NCBI GenBank assembly: GCA_029948255.1
Contig: JALIZF010001793.1
Location: 244,001-308,000 of the forward strand
Origin: Telmatactis stephensoni
Taxonomy: Eukaryota > Cnidaria > Anthozoa > Actiniaria > Isophelliidae
DNA: 64,000 nt
Reading direction: 5' to 3'
Shown: positions 12,285 to 24,193 of the stretch, piece by piece
Layout of the letters: each line of letters opens with the position of its first letter
Position numbering within the stretch: the stretch's first letter is position 1
Made by a program: the position numbers and the translations under genes
The notes under the pieces: generated by a model
Seen by the model: the letters and a program-made list of their open reading frames with translations, nothing else
Told to the model about the DNA's origin: nothing
The model's database searches: none

Positions 12285-13292
12285 TCAAAGTCTCTCAATC
12301 CGAACATGCCATCTTTTATAAACAGTATCACACCGATTCAGCGATGATTTCCCAATCACTTGGAAGGACTCTAAACCAGTTCGTCGGCTTCCTTCCCTCG
12401 AAAATCCTAGTTGACCGCACACCACGGAGGCTACAATTTTCCGAAAAGTTCTTCTCATTGCGTTGTTTCTAAATGCATAAAGAAATGGGTTGATGGAGCT
12501 GTTGCTGTAGTGCATCAATTTAGCGAATTGCAGGAGCCGGTCGTTTGCTTTTAATGGCAACAGAGCATATGGAAAGTATGTAGCTATTATAGTTAGTGTA
12601 AAAAGCGGCAGCCAAGCTACCACGAAAAGAAACGTTATGAGAGCCAAAGTGACTGAGAGGCGTAGTTCTCGTCTGTAAGCACTGCGTCTCATGGTATTAC
12701 GTATCAACTTACGACTGTTGGACCTTGCAAATAAGTAGATAAATATGTAAGCTAGAGATATGATGATTAATGGAGCCAAGAAACATGTGGAAAACATCAG
12801 AATTGTGTAGATTTTTTGCCAGCTATGATATTGGATTGGATGAAGAGATGCCATGGTACAAGAAATCAACCAAGGACAAGCGATCAACGCGCGTAATTTT
12901 TTCTTGGATAGATTCCGATGCTGAAACGGCTGTACTATTGCATGGCATCGTTCGATGCTGATAGACGTTAGCTGAAAGATTGAAGCCAATCCAACGAAGA
13001 TATCAAAAGTTATGTAAACTTGATACAGACTTGAGGTGTAAGCCTGGTGAGCTATTTGGAAGGTGATGTAGATCCATAGTGGCACCGAGACGAGCCCTAC
13101 CAACAAATCGCTGACAGCCAAGCCAAGAATAAGCTTGTTAGTATTCGATCGTATCCTTCTGTTTAAGATATAGGCTGCAAATATCAAGCCATTACCAATG
13201 ATAATTCCACAGCTCACAAGGACAAACAATACCATCATAATATACAATTCACTTGTAGAAATCTCTGGACGCGGGTTAGTGATATTCTCCAT
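12285..13292 (-). CDS. Class A (rhodopsin-like) G-protein-coupled receptor
   Basis: A single-exon frame of 335 aa. I chose the ATG at 13290-13292 (MENITNP, good context ACAATGG, with an N-glycosylation site) rather than an upstream in-frame GTG. Seven hydrophobic segments are visible. Class A landmarks: Asn34 (GN, TM1), Asp62 (LAVSD, TM2), Glu114-Arg115 (ER-C in place of DRY, TM3), Trp141 (TM4), Pro174 and Tyr182 (TM5), Trp227-Leu-Pro229 (TM6) and NPFLY 268-272 (TM7), then a basic helix 8 with Cys292, a possible palmitoylation site. Asp97 falls at position 3.32, the residue that binds amines in aminergic receptors. The usual TM3 Cys (3.25) is Tyr90 and loop 2 has no Cys, so the standard disulfide is absent. 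The ligand cannot be named. It would act at the plasma membrane through G proteins. Intronless receptors are common in expanded cnidarian GPCR families. Confidence 0.92.
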   Translation of the reverse strand: MENITNPRPEISTSELYIMMVLFVLVSCGIIIGNGLIFAAYILNRRIRSNTNKLILGLAVSDLLVGLVSVPLWIYITFQIAHQAYTSSLYQVYITFDIFVGLASIFQLTSISIERCHAIVQPFQHRNLSKKKLRALIACPWLISCTMASLHPIQYHSWQKIYTILMFSTCFLAPLIIISLAYIFIYLFARSNSRKLIRNTMRRSAYRRELRLSVTLALITFLFVVAWLPLFTLTIIATYFPYALLPLKANDRLLQFAKLMHYSNSSINPFLYAFRNNAMRRTFRKIVASVVCGQLGFSREGSRRTGLESFQVIGKSSLNRCDTVYKRWHVRIERL

Positions 13293-13942
13293 TGTAGCTG
13301 AACGACGCACAGAGGTCGAATCACAAACTACATAAGACCATTAACTTTACAAAGACAGTGTCCAAGGTTGAATCTGAAAATAGAAAGGATTATCAGAAAT
13401 GGATCATTAATTTTCTTAAAGGATGTCCATAAATTGTAAGAACACTGAATAATTGCACTGTATACCTCAGTACGTGCTGTCATTTACCAAAATTGCACTC
13501 ACACTAACAATAATAATATTCTATATTACGTGGGAATACACAGGATGTAATTATAGTGGAAGGGGAATTCTGTAAAATCAGAGCTTTTTTAAGAAGGCAT
13601 TTCCTATGAGAAATCCGAGGCTTGCAATCCGCGACAACGAGCCCGAGAATGCAGCGATTCGAACCGAGCCCGAGACTTCTAAATCATTTTCTACAAATAC
13701 CAAGATTCTGAAGTTTGCTATACTACAATAATTTTCCAGAGCCAGTATATTAGCCTATCTTTACACAGAACTATGTGTAGTTCCACTGATGCCTTTTGCC
13801 GGGTTTTCTCGTTGCATTTGTTTGTCTATTTGTTTGTCTTTTCACTGCTGTGAAAATGCACAGAAAGAAAATGTAAAATTTCAGTAAAATTTCAAATTCA
13901 ATTCTCTGAAGTTACCAAAATAGTCGAAATATGGCTAATAAC

Positions 13943-14023
13943 CAACCTCGTTCCCAGGACCTTTTCCCTTCGCTTGGGGGTGGGGCCACCAAGCGAAGGG
14001 AAAAGGGACTGGATACGAGGTTG
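13943..14023. mobile_element. 81-bp hairpin MITE with 9-bp target duplication
   Basis: Ends CAACCTCGT and ACGAGGTTG are inverted repeats, and the complementarity continues through CCCTTCGCTTGG / CCAAGCGAAGGG to a loop of a few bases. It is flanked on both sides by GCTAATAAC (13934-13942 and 14024-14032). A 9-bp duplication is typical of Mutator-like elements. Confidence 0.88.
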
Positions 14024-14032
14024 GCTAATAAC

Positions 14033-15138
14033 GCGATAAGAACAAGATATGAAATTGAATACCGAAGCTCTAAACAAAACATAAACAATATGCTCGTTTG
14101 AACGTTCACTCGGCGGTCGCCTGTCGACCCTTCTCGGCAAAGCTAGAAGAGACCTGAACCTACGTAGCACACAGTTTATGTAATATATTCATAAAAATAT
14201 AATGAATAACACATAAAACAATATATAAAACGACGATAGAATACAACAGATTTTATGAATACATTACATCACTGAGTGCCGTGTAGGTTCTCCCATTTTT
14301 GAGACGGACGAAAAATCTTCATATTTTAAATCACACGCCGAGTAAACAATAGGTAGACATCCGAGCTCTGGTTAGGCTAATGCGCATGCGCAGACGTGTT
14401 TGAGTTGGACCGACACTGAAAACGCATGCGCAGAAGGCAAAGCTCTTTTGCCGACACATTTCAGTGATGATTTTCCCCAGAGACCCTCTTCTCTTCCCAA
14501 ATTTAACTTCTATCGACTCCCTTCAGATTCATTGAATGGCACATTGAGTTGAATATGAATAGGGAATAAACTCTTCATCAAAATAGAACGAAAATGAGAT
14601 TTTATAAAAACCCATTAGTAACGTATAGCAAGCACTTTAAGTGTTCTTTAGTCGGTCGGTGCGCTATATCCCGTAAAATATAAACATCAGCCATCTTAGT
14701 CTGCCATTAGCAAGATTTCTGGCATAATTAGCAGCACTTGTCCTTTTTCATCCAACATGCATGGCTACCGGGTGTGAGCTATCAAAGGCATAAAAGAAAC
14801 ACATTTGTTATTATTCTACTTGTTTCTTGTAATTTTATCTGATATAAGTGCTTCTTTATTAACACCCAATGTTGAGGATTATTACTGACCATTAATTAGT
14901 ATATATTGGAAATGAACCTGACAGTTCCACTTCAACTGGCCGGAAAACATCGGAAGCTATTTGTAGTCTAAAAGGCAGTTAAGCAATATTTTCCCATAAG
15001 ATGTCATAGATAGACGAGAATTAAAAACATGCTTCAGGATCGATGCTTTTGTAGAATCAAGATTTACTTAGTTGTTGTTTTACTACTAGACCAAGATACA
15101 GTGTTTTTAAAAATGTTTGTCCTCAGTATTTTTGCTGA
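14033..15138. other. Intergenic, no gene recognised
   Basis: Contains GAACGTTCACTCGGCGG near 14099, the reverse complement of a motif repeated at 53616-53690, so it belongs to an interspersed repeat. Otherwise featureless. Confidence 0.45.
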
Positions 15139-15287
15139 TAGAGCAGATTTCGTATGAGTGTGAAACGGACCACGCCGTGCCGTAACCGTGTCAGTGCCGT
15201 GTTGTCTATAAAAACATTCGAAATTTCGGCCGTAACTGTGCCGTGACCGTGCGGTGCCGTTTTCACAGTCATACGAAATCTACTCTA
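15139..15287. mobile_element. MITE, TAGAGYAGATTTCGTATGA family, copy A
   Basis: Terminal inverted repeats TAGAGCAGATTTCGTATGA and TCATACGAAATCTACTCTA enclose GC-richer arms with CCGTAACCGTG / GCCGTGACCGTG phrases. Related copies are at 40396-40603 and 42151-42298, with a decayed one near 46812. Confidence 0.88.
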
Positions 15288-17510
15288 CCTGTTTCGTTTC
15301 CGTAGGCAATACCTGAGTGGTCTTCCTGTGGCGTTCAATTTCTATATATTACAAGATATCCAATGAAGTAGTTCTCACAGTACGCACCTACAATCAGGCT
15401 ACTTCGGGTTTTTAATATAGATTGAAGTAAATAGATTTTTATATGTTCCTGACCTTGATGAAGTAAAGGATTTCCTCACATTTGCATGACCAGATTTACA
15501 ACATTTATAAAACATATCGACAGCTAAAATCAGTCGCTTTGTTCTCAAATTCAAATGAGTCCAGTTTGTTATCAACAACTACTTTTTAATTTCCAGTGTG
15601 TGGACTAGTCAGTGACAACTTATAGTGATCAATAACAACTAGTTTATATCAGTGGTCTATCACTAAAACTAAAAAAGTATTTGTTAGAAGTAAATGCATG
15701 CATGTTTCATCACTGATTCAATTCATAAAGTATTTATTTGTTTTATTTTCTTTTAGCAAAATAGTCATCTCAAAAATGTCCTTGCAGCACTCATCACTAA
15801 TATTGAAATAATTGTTATGTGGCAAAAATGAAATCACTCCATAATAAACTGAATTTGTTCCATTTTAGACAATGGTAAAGATGGGTATTAGAATGAAAAT
15901 GCAGCCAAAAATTGCAATCTTTACAAATAACTTAAGATCAAATCTTTTCCTAAGGTAGTTACGTCCACAGTTCTTCTTATGATATGACATATCTCGTCGA
16001 CAAATCTTTTTGAGGGATTACTTGTAAATTAAAACTGATGTAAACGCGAAAAATTCCTATTTAACTCGTCAATTTTACTGGCAACTACATACTGAAAGAG
16101 ATGAAAAATGTGATCTTTTAAAGTACGTGTCACTCTTGGTTAACTAAGTAGAATCCAAGTATTTGTCCAGAGCTCAAGCTTTTCTCTATAAAAACCATTC
16201 TGTTTTGCTTATCAGTATATGCGCTGTCTGCCAATAAAGAATTCACAAGTTGCTTTTAAAAATCCATTTATATGGCATATTAAACAAGTACTCTAAAGAT
16301 AAGTAAACAAATCTAAACATTTTAAAAACGCTGTCGCTAAATCATTCAGTGTTGTCAGACTACACTGATGTAGAGAGGTATATTATTAACAGTGTACAAT
16401 CTCGGCACTTTAAAAACAGTTTATTTTTCTTAAGTTGGAAAATAAAACTGAAGCTAGCTCTCACACCAGTGATGAAGCATTCTGTAACAACTAAAAAAAT
16501 ATTTAAGATTTTCATTGTTTGCTTCAATATATTATGAAAAATTCGCTTATTTTTTTTAATTTTTGTCAAACGTGAAGAAAAGAAAGAATTAAGGACAAAA
16601 AGAAGAAATGAGAAAAGAAAAAGAGGGAAGAAATGGAAAAAAGTAAAAAAATGAAAGTAGCTAGATAAAAATAAAGAACAATTAAACACTATTGGCCCAG
16701 AATTTGGATAACTGAGCAATTTTAGTTTTTGAAATCCTTTTGTCGCAATCAGAGTGAGATATGATTTTCTTTTATGATATATATAGCTGTGAGGGGGTTT
16801 GTGATCAGTGAGTCTCACTAATGTTTATGGTTCCACTAAGCACTGGCAGGAATACTCACAACAACAAACGTCACTCCGCGACAGTCATACGTCAAAAAAA
16901 CAAGTTACCAACTTATGGCCTATCAAAGGGCTGCCGTGTGATAGAGTGAGGTTGGTAGCTCTCAAGTCATTTGTCACCTTACCTTTAGCAGTATAATATA
17001 TTCCTGCATCTAGGCAGCCAGCATCTACTACATCACCTTGGTACTACGTACTATACGTATCAAGGTTGCAATGGCAGCAAACATCGCGTGTTGTTGGCCT
17101 GAGTGTATTTTACTTGACTGATTATTTTTTAGACATTAAGATATTCGGCTATTCGCCCTTAGTAACAATAGTTTGATTTTTCACCAATTTGTTTACTTCT
17201 TGACTAATTATAGATATCACTAGAGCTTAGCCGACATCATGAAATTGGGAATCTCTTTAAAGGCTGCACCTGCAGTAGTTATGCAATAGTACCCCTTAAA
17301 CATGAAGATCAGAAACATTTCTGTGCTTATTGTCTATAACCTCTATACAATGACCTTTGGAGGAAGTAACTATGATGTACTATACAGAGTACACTCGAAA
17401 GGAGGTACCTTTTGGATTTTGAAATGCAAGAATGTCAGCCCACCCCCATCAACACCACAGTTAATTACCCCTGGGATACACTGACATACGCGCCTGTTTG
17501 ATCCAACCCC
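15288..17510. other. Intergenic, no gene recognised
   Basis: AT-rich DNA without recognisable exons. A frame of 152 codons on the minus strand (16360-16818) is rich in Phe, Leu and Ser because it reads through purine-rich DNA, and it is not convincing as a gene. Confidence 0.5.
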
Positions 17511-17514
17511 CTCT

Positions 17515-18020
17515 AAGACGGACACTTTGTCCGCCTTAGAGAGGTGTCCGCCTTAGAGCGAGTTTCATTACAGACAATATAGAGCAAGCAATTGGGCTGG
17601 GAACTAGCAAATGTGTCCGCCTTAGAGAGGTGTTCGTCTTAGAGAGGGCTTCATTACAGACAATATAGGGCATGCAATTGGGCTGGGAACTAGCAAATGT
17701 AGTGTCCGCCTTAGAAAGGTGTTCGTCTTAGAGAGGGTTTCATTACAGACAATATAGGGCATGCAATTGGGCTGGGAACTAGCAAATGTAGTGTCCGCCT
17801 TAGAGAGGTGTTCGTCTTAGAGAGGGTTTCATTACAGACAATATAGGGCATGCAATTAGGCTGGGAACTAGCAAATGTAGTGTCCGCCTTAGAGAGGTGT
17901 TCGTCTTAGAGAGGGTTTCATTACAGACAATATAGGGCATGCAATTGGGCTGGGAACTAGCAAATGTAGTGTCCGCCTTGGAGAGGTGTCCGCCTTACAG
18001 GGGTGTCCGTGTTGAGGAAG
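17515..18020. repeat. 89-bp minisatellite, about 5.5 copies
   Basis: The phrase TGTCCGCCTTAGAGAGGTG begins units at 17613, 17703, 17792, 17881 and 17970, giving spacings of 90, 89, 89 and 89. Each unit contains TTCATTACAGACAATATAG and GGCTGGGAACTAGCAAATG. Edge units are diverged. Near-identity of the inner copies indicates recent amplification or homogenisation. Confidence 0.95.
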
Positions 18021-18770
18021 TTCACTGTATATGTACACTCGTACGTATTTGGGTGTTTGTCGAAATTCAACTGCATACTTGTGGAGTAGGAGTTTTGCAT
18101 TCGTTTCGTCTTTTTTTTCTTTCACTTTACAGCTGTGTGTGCCAATGTAAAGATAGACCTTCAATTATAATCACCTAAAGCTAGTTATCTGAACAACCCT
18201 TAGGGAGTCGCTATCTAATTTAAAAGCAATGACTCATTATGAGAACGCCTTAGGGCACGCAATTTTTAAAGTGTTTTGCAAAAGATTTAGGTGTTTGAAT
18301 CGAATAAAAACAACAACAGAATGAAGGAACAAGATGGAACAAAGAGACAGTGTACTTGGTTGAATGGATGAATTGAGTAGAACGGACGAGCAGACGGAGG
18401 AACGGACGGACGGATCGACGGACGGACGGAGGAAACAATGACGAAAGGAGATATGGATATGGACAAACGGAGTCGGAAGGGAGGACGGATGGACGTAAGA
18501 ATACATCGCATGGGTGGATAATTGAAGCTATCATACACTCCAATTAGCCCATTTCTGTGAACAAGATTAAATGGAATAAAGATTTATAAGAATTTGATAA
18601 TACAAAGGTGTACCGAAGATTACTCAAATATCCAAACAAAATATCTCAGATAAACAATAGAATTTTCTTTTCGTTTTTCTCAGTACATTTTCTTTCTTTC
18701 TTATTATTTTTTGTTGTCTATTAATTTTGTTTTTTGTTTTGTTTTGTTTTGTTTTGTTTTGTTTTGTTTT

Positions 18771-18806
<36 letters not shown>

Positions 18807-20432
18807 TTCTTTTTTTTTTTTCTTTTTTTCTTTTTTTTTTTTCTTTTTTGGTTTTGTCGGGCCACTGTTTCATGTTGCCGCATTGTTTTGTCTGTTCTTT
18901 AATCTCCAGAAGCGAACTTCGAAATTAGTTTTGTCAGTTTTTCAACTAGGGGATTAGCAATAATCTGCAACTACTAAAACAATCTCCTATCTCTCCCTGG
19001 GAGAGAACTGAAATATATGCAGAACTTGAAAACAAAATTCGGATTTAAGCTTGTATGACTAATTCTACAGTTTAAAAAGTGTCTATATATTGAAATAAAA
19101 TGAGCCCGTTTGGATTTTATTGATACCTTGCTAATCTTAGCTAACATTGAGAGAACACGGCCAGCAATCATGCAGGCTAACAAATTAGGATTAGATGTTT
19201 TAATTATGGGAATCCAGTCGCAAATTAATCAGCCCGAATTTTCAATTTTTCTCGCAGAGAGCTCCGTTCAGTCTACGTTTAGTCAAATCTGAAGGGGATT
19301 AAAAGTAAGTACTTACTAAAAACAAACTCAACGGGGGAGATATTCTAGACCAATGTCAAGCTTTAGGTGGGTCTTAGATCAGTATATTGACTAAAGGTGT
19401 ATTTAATTTTTAAGAAAAAAGAAGCCATTTGAGATTTTTCACTGATAATGGGCATCGAAGGAACAAAGTAAAAATAAAAAGTTCTGCATGGATCGGTAAA
19501 AAGTAGGAGGATTTTTTGGCTATATCATTAGCTATAGTGGGGGAACTTATAAATCGATTGATATCCTTTACCACATGTAGTTATATAAAAGTAATGATAA
19601 GAGAGCTAGAGAAAAAAGTGAGAAGAAAATGGATAAATAAAGGTCATTGAACATATTTTTAGCTGTGTTTCAAGTTCACGAATTGCAAATCAAAAGGAGA
19701 GATTTTCATCTACTAAAGTTTCTACAAAAATCATCATTGAGCATTCGAAATTAGTTGACAGGAGATCAATTTTCAGATAAGAATCGCCAAATTGTTAAAC
19801 TAAGAAATTCCGGTTCCCATATAAAACAACAACTAATTATTATTAGTAGTATTTTTTTATTGTCTCAATCGAAGGGCTTAGTCACGGAATATCGACTAAA
19901 GAAATACTTTTACATAATACATAAAGTAAAAATATTTCATCATACATTTTGGAAGGCGTGTATTTCGCGACACTTTAATTTCGCGATTTTGTGAAAAAGC
20001 CACATTGTGATAAATTCGTTCAATTTCGCTATTTCACAGTGATCAATGTTACAAAACAGGCCAGTTAAAGGACCATACAAAAGAAGTAAAGTTTGCTTGA
20101 AGTGGAGAAAGAAATCAACAGTGTTGATGAGAATAAAGAAAATGTACATCTAGCTATAATAATAGTCTGATTGAACTTTAATTGATACTAAAATCAGTAC
20201 AAAATACCAGTCACGAAATTTTCGCGCGACACTTACCTTTTGCGACACTTAAATGTCGCGAATGTTTTTAAATGGCACAGAAAATATCGAAATTAAAGTG
20301 TGCAAAAAGTTCATGCAACCAGAGAAGTGATTTGATATGTTTTCATTCCAAAATCTGAATTGATTTGTTTCCTTCCAAAATAATGATTTAGCCAGTGGAA
20401 GACAAATTCTAACAATTTCCCATCGACTGACC
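18021..20432. other. Intergenic with simple repeats
   Basis: Contains a (GGAC)n-like stretch at about 18385-18440 and a long pyrimidine tract (18729-18850, listed separately). Between about 19965 and 20275 are repeated TTCGCGACACTT / AAATGTCGCGAA phrases that look like remnants of an inverted-repeat element. No gene recognised. Confidence 0.45.
18729..18850. repeat. Compound microsatellite (GTTTT)n-(CTTT)n
   Basis: A run of GTTTT pentamers followed by CTTT tetramers and T/C homopolymer-like sequence. The long Phe-rich frames across it are artefacts. Confidence 0.95.
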
Positions 20433-20558
20433 TACCCTGAGTATTAGAGGCTATTATTTTTCTCTGTTATACTATGACGCGCCCGAACGCCTTCGGCAGG
20501 AGATAAGGCGCTCTTCATAAAATAACCGAGAAAAATAATAGTCTCTGATACTCAGGTA
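20433..20558. mobile_element. Short MITE with TACCCTGAGTATTAGAG ends
   Basis: The left end TACCCTGAGTATTAGAGGCT pairs with the right AGTCTCTGATACTCAGGTA. Complementarity continues through CTATTATTTTTCTC / GAGAAAAATAATAG to a central GC-richer segment. Confidence 0.8.
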
Positions 20559-21964
20559 ACCCTGATCACAAACACCTAATAATTCATTTTACCACAACTG
20601 CTAAAACAGCCTCACGAGCGACTTTTTAGCACCTACGCGATAATAATCAAATTAATTGCAGTTGGTTCCAGAAAAAAATATACTGTATAATTAGTGAAAT
20701 TTATATATAAAACGCTAACCGTACTTACAGAGCGAGAGTAGCGTTCAGCAACTACAATACCAGTTGTTGACCAGTGGTTGTCTGAGTCTCTACTGATCAC
20801 AAGGAAGTTTTTTCAGTGTTATTAAGCCTTGAAAGCCTATAAAATCACTTGACAGGTTGCGTAGATTGGACTGAATAACACACTTAATAGTTCTTTACGA
20901 CGGCTCAACCGCGACCACGTACGCTGACGTACTTCCGTTGGTTCTCTTAGATAAACTCATGTCAGATCTTTTTTTCACTTGGACTGGAAACACCCCTTTT
21001 AGGCTTGCTTAAAATAGTATTGGTGGAGTGAGTACCACTGTTTGGTAAAATGTTGTCGCGCATGAAAAGATATCAGTCGAAAAATGAGCCCGCAGAGTGT
21101 TCTGGGAAACCAAAAGTCTCGAAATGATTCAAGAAGAGCATGGCCAAGTGTTCGATTAATTGGTTGCGACATTTTGGCCATTGTGGTATCAAGGAATAAA
21201 TGGAAAAAACAAAATCAATTAACCATTTAGAGTGAACATTGCGGGAGTATTGTTAGCTCTATGGTCTCATTCAGTAAAAGTGTTTATGCTGTAATAGAAT
21301 TTAACCGAATTACTAATTGATAAGGAATTGAATCGGTAGACCATAGGAAGGTGCCAGGCCTTGTTTCTATCAAATATCCGACTGTCCTTGGTTAGTCATT
21401 TATTCATTCATTCATTCATCCATCCATCCATCCATCCATTTATTCATTCATTCATTCATTCATCCATCCATCCATGCATTCATTGCGTTGAGCGGCTTAA
21501 GGATCTTGAATGAGTTGCCTCAAGCTCTAAATACTGCAGTGTGTCGTGCATCAATCTATTCAAACCCTTTTCCATTTTTATTGGCCTTCAAGCCGTAAAG
21601 ATACAAAAAAAAATCAGGGCAAATTCCCATTATCAATTTTGGCCGATAGATAACCTGCATAATTACCCATGATGCTCTTCGGAATACTGTCGAAATTTTG
21701 CATAATTACCCATGATGCACTTTGGTCGAGCGGAAGAAAAACGAGTGTTTTTGACATTGCTCTGGGAAAACAAACGACTGTATCCTTCAGTAAAAGGAAG
21801 TAAGGAACACCTAACGATAACATAAGCTCGACATTGGAAAAAGAGTTGGCATATTACGATATTATTTTCTTTGGTTGCTTGTTTCACGTTAGTTCTCATG
21901 ACCAAATTTTATAGCCAGTGATTGGAGTTGAGCTCTTCAACTACTGATAAGGACTTTTGTCGTC
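20559..21964. other. Intergenic, no gene recognised
   Basis: Includes a (CATT/CATC)n microsatellite at about 21403-21480 and a two-copy direct repeat of GCATAATTACCCATGATGC at about 21657-21718. No gene-like frames. Confidence 0.45.
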
Positions 21965-22222
21965 AAAAAGCTGATAACGCAAATAATGAAATTATTTTAG
22001 ATATAACTTTATGAACAATCTTGAAAGAATCTCGGAGCCTGACGCTAGGATTTTCAGTAGCATTTTATCAAACACTGATAACGCAAAGAAAGAAATAACA
22101 TATCGATTTAAAATATTATGAAGAATTTTGCAAAATTCTTGACTGAGCCGGAAGGATTTTCAGTAACATTTGGTCAAAAACTGATAACGCTAGCAATGAA
22201 ACGAGATATCGATTTTCAGTGC
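21965..22222. repeat. Three diverged tandem copies, ~115 bp
   Basis: The phrase CTGATAACGCAAA and its variants recur at about 21971, 22075 and 22181, each preceded by a GGATTTTCAGTA(A/G)CATTT-like phrase. Confidence 0.65.
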
Positions 22223-22254
22223 TCAATTTTAAGGGTATTTAAAGCAAATTAAAG

Positions 22255-22370
22255 ATACACGGAAAGAAGTTGAAACAAGGATGTGAGGCCACTGGGAATC
22301 GAACGTACTCAGACGTCTTGCACCGAAAGCCGCGCACTAAACAACTTTGCCATCCTTTCTCCTTCGCAAG
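22255..22370 (-). mobile_element. tRNA-derived SINE (minus strand)
   Basis: Read on the minus strand there is an A-box-like ATGGCAAAGTTGTTTAGTG (around 22335-22353) and, about 45 bp downstream, a B-box-like GTTCGATTCCC (around 22295-22305). This is followed by a non-tRNA tail CCTCACATCCTTGTTTC. The spacing and boxes fit a Pol III promoter from a tRNA. The acceptor stem does not pair, so it is a SINE head, not a working tRNA gene. Confidence 0.6.
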
Positions 22371-23835
22371 CCACTTATTATTCCAAAGAGGTGACCTCTG
22401 TGTTATAGAAAATGAAAACTGTCCAAATTATGAACTATTTTGGACACCTTGGTTTTAATTTAGCCAATAAAAAACCTTGAACAACAAAATCTTTGAGTTT
22501 TGACCAATCAGCGAGCACCATTTATTCAGAACAACTGAACCAAACTAAGTTTGACTGAAATTCTCTTCTAAATTTTTTTTTTTTTTTTTTGGGGGGGGGG
22601 GGGATAGGGGGGTACTTGCTTTATTTTCCTGATGTTCAGTGTTATCTGATTGAGTGGAGAAAAATACTTATGATACACTTGAGGGTTTTTTTAAGTGCAA
22701 TTTACAGGATTTTTTCAACTTTGAAGTTTGGGTCTTGGCGGTGCTTTTTATACTGGTATGAAATCCTACTAAAACACTTTGTCAATGGAATTGTAAAAAG
22801 AAAATGCTTAGATAAACTCAATAATAGCAAATGAAATACATTTTATTAGACTTTGCAGCGAGTATTAATTAGTGACTGTAGGCACTGCATTCAAAAACTC
22901 ATTGAATCGTGCTGGTACGCCGAGCTAGTGCGAGCTGTCTTGTTCTCGACATGAAATCTCTCAAAAACCAAACTTTGTGACTAAAACGGCCTACGGCCTC
23001 GTCCTCGTCAGTCCTCGAAATTTTTTAGTCCAATTACGGCACGTAGTCCTATCTATACAAATGAAAAGTTTTTGATATAGTTTGATACTTACAGTAAGAA
23101 TGCAATTGAACACTTGGAATAAAAATAAAGTTGCTGCTAAATGGCTTCTTGGATTTTTGCATATATTTCTCAGCTAGTCTAGAATTTGATATAGTAACTT
23201 GGTAGGTTACCAAGAAACGTTAGATATCACGTTTCACGAAAGATGGCTCACGCAAAATCACGTTGACAGCACGTATAATGCAAGGTTTTTGGTGGAACTT
23301 CGCTATTGTTACAGTTGAACTTTGGGCCGATACGTACTCATTTCTTGAAAATTAGATCGTGCATGGCGCGTAGATTAAAGTAATTCAATTCATTGAAGAT
23401 AAGAGAACAGTGGCACACCTGAATACAAACCTGATGAGAAGTAATTGAGAATAATAAGATGCTGTCTTAATAATTAATAATTAATGTTGGGTGTTTCTAA
23501 CAATAAAAAAATGTATCAATAATAATTTTATTTTTTTCAGTTTTTGAATTTCAATGGTCCTTTAGGCGAAGAAAAACAAACCATTACTGAAAACATTCAA
23601 GTTTAAAAAATTACAGCCGATCATGATTATTCGCTTAATTCTGTAAAATATAAAAGTTTCTTTTTGTTTTTCTGCTATTCGAAACAAGAAAAGCTCGCAT
23701 CATCTTTCTAATAATTGCCACTGGATCGGATTTGATCTCAAGATTGTGGTAAGGATTAATTACATGCGTTTTTATTTGTATGTTTTGAGACCTTGATTAC
23801 AAACTGACTACAAGTAACTAGAAACCAATGTTTCA
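22371..23835. other. Intergenic, no gene recognised
   Basis: Has a T-run followed by a G-run at about 22569-22603. No coding or structural feature I can support. Confidence 0.45.
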
Positions 23836-24193
23836 ATGAGCTTATATCAGGTATTTTTAAATTCGTACAACAGAAAAAAAAATTACCATAGCTGGAAAGA
23901 GCATGTAAAATTAGCAAGACAGTGAAGTTTGAAGGAATTAAATCCAAAACTCGCGAGAATGTGATTTTTTTGAAAAGTGTGAATGTGTAAGAAAACCATT
24001 GCTGGTAGGCACCTCTTGCCTACCAGTGAATGTTTTATACAAAATTTCGATTTCGGAAAATTCATATATCTTCGTGAGTTTGAAAGTTGCTTCATTCAAA
24101 CTTCACAATTTCACTAATTTTGACGTGCTCTTTCCAGCTATGGTAATTATATTTCTGTACTGTGACTTTTGGAATTACATGATAAAAGCTCAT
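23836..24193. mobile_element. ~360-bp MITE, ATGAGCTTTTATCA family, copy 1
   Basis: Ends ATGAGCTTATATCA and TGATAAAAGCTCAT are inverted repeats. Inside are paired TTACCATAGCTGGAAAGAGC / GCTCTTTCCAGCTATGGTAA phrases and a central CTGGTAGGCA...TGCCTACCAG-type hairpin (24001-24028). The same element is at 50619-50975 inside an FPGT intron. Confidence 0.88.

Noticed and set aside
13640..13675. B-box-like GGTTCGAATC on the minus strand suggesting a tRNA or SINE
   Set aside because: No A-box at the right distance upstream and no cloverleaf pairing.
16360..16818. 152-codon minus-strand frame
   Set aside because: Phe/Leu/Ser-rich low-complexity translation of purine-rich DNA; no domain, no splice evidence.
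22262..22365. Functional tRNA gene on the minus strand
   Set aside because: A- and B-box-like motifs exist, but acceptor-stem ends do not pair, so a SINE head is the better call.
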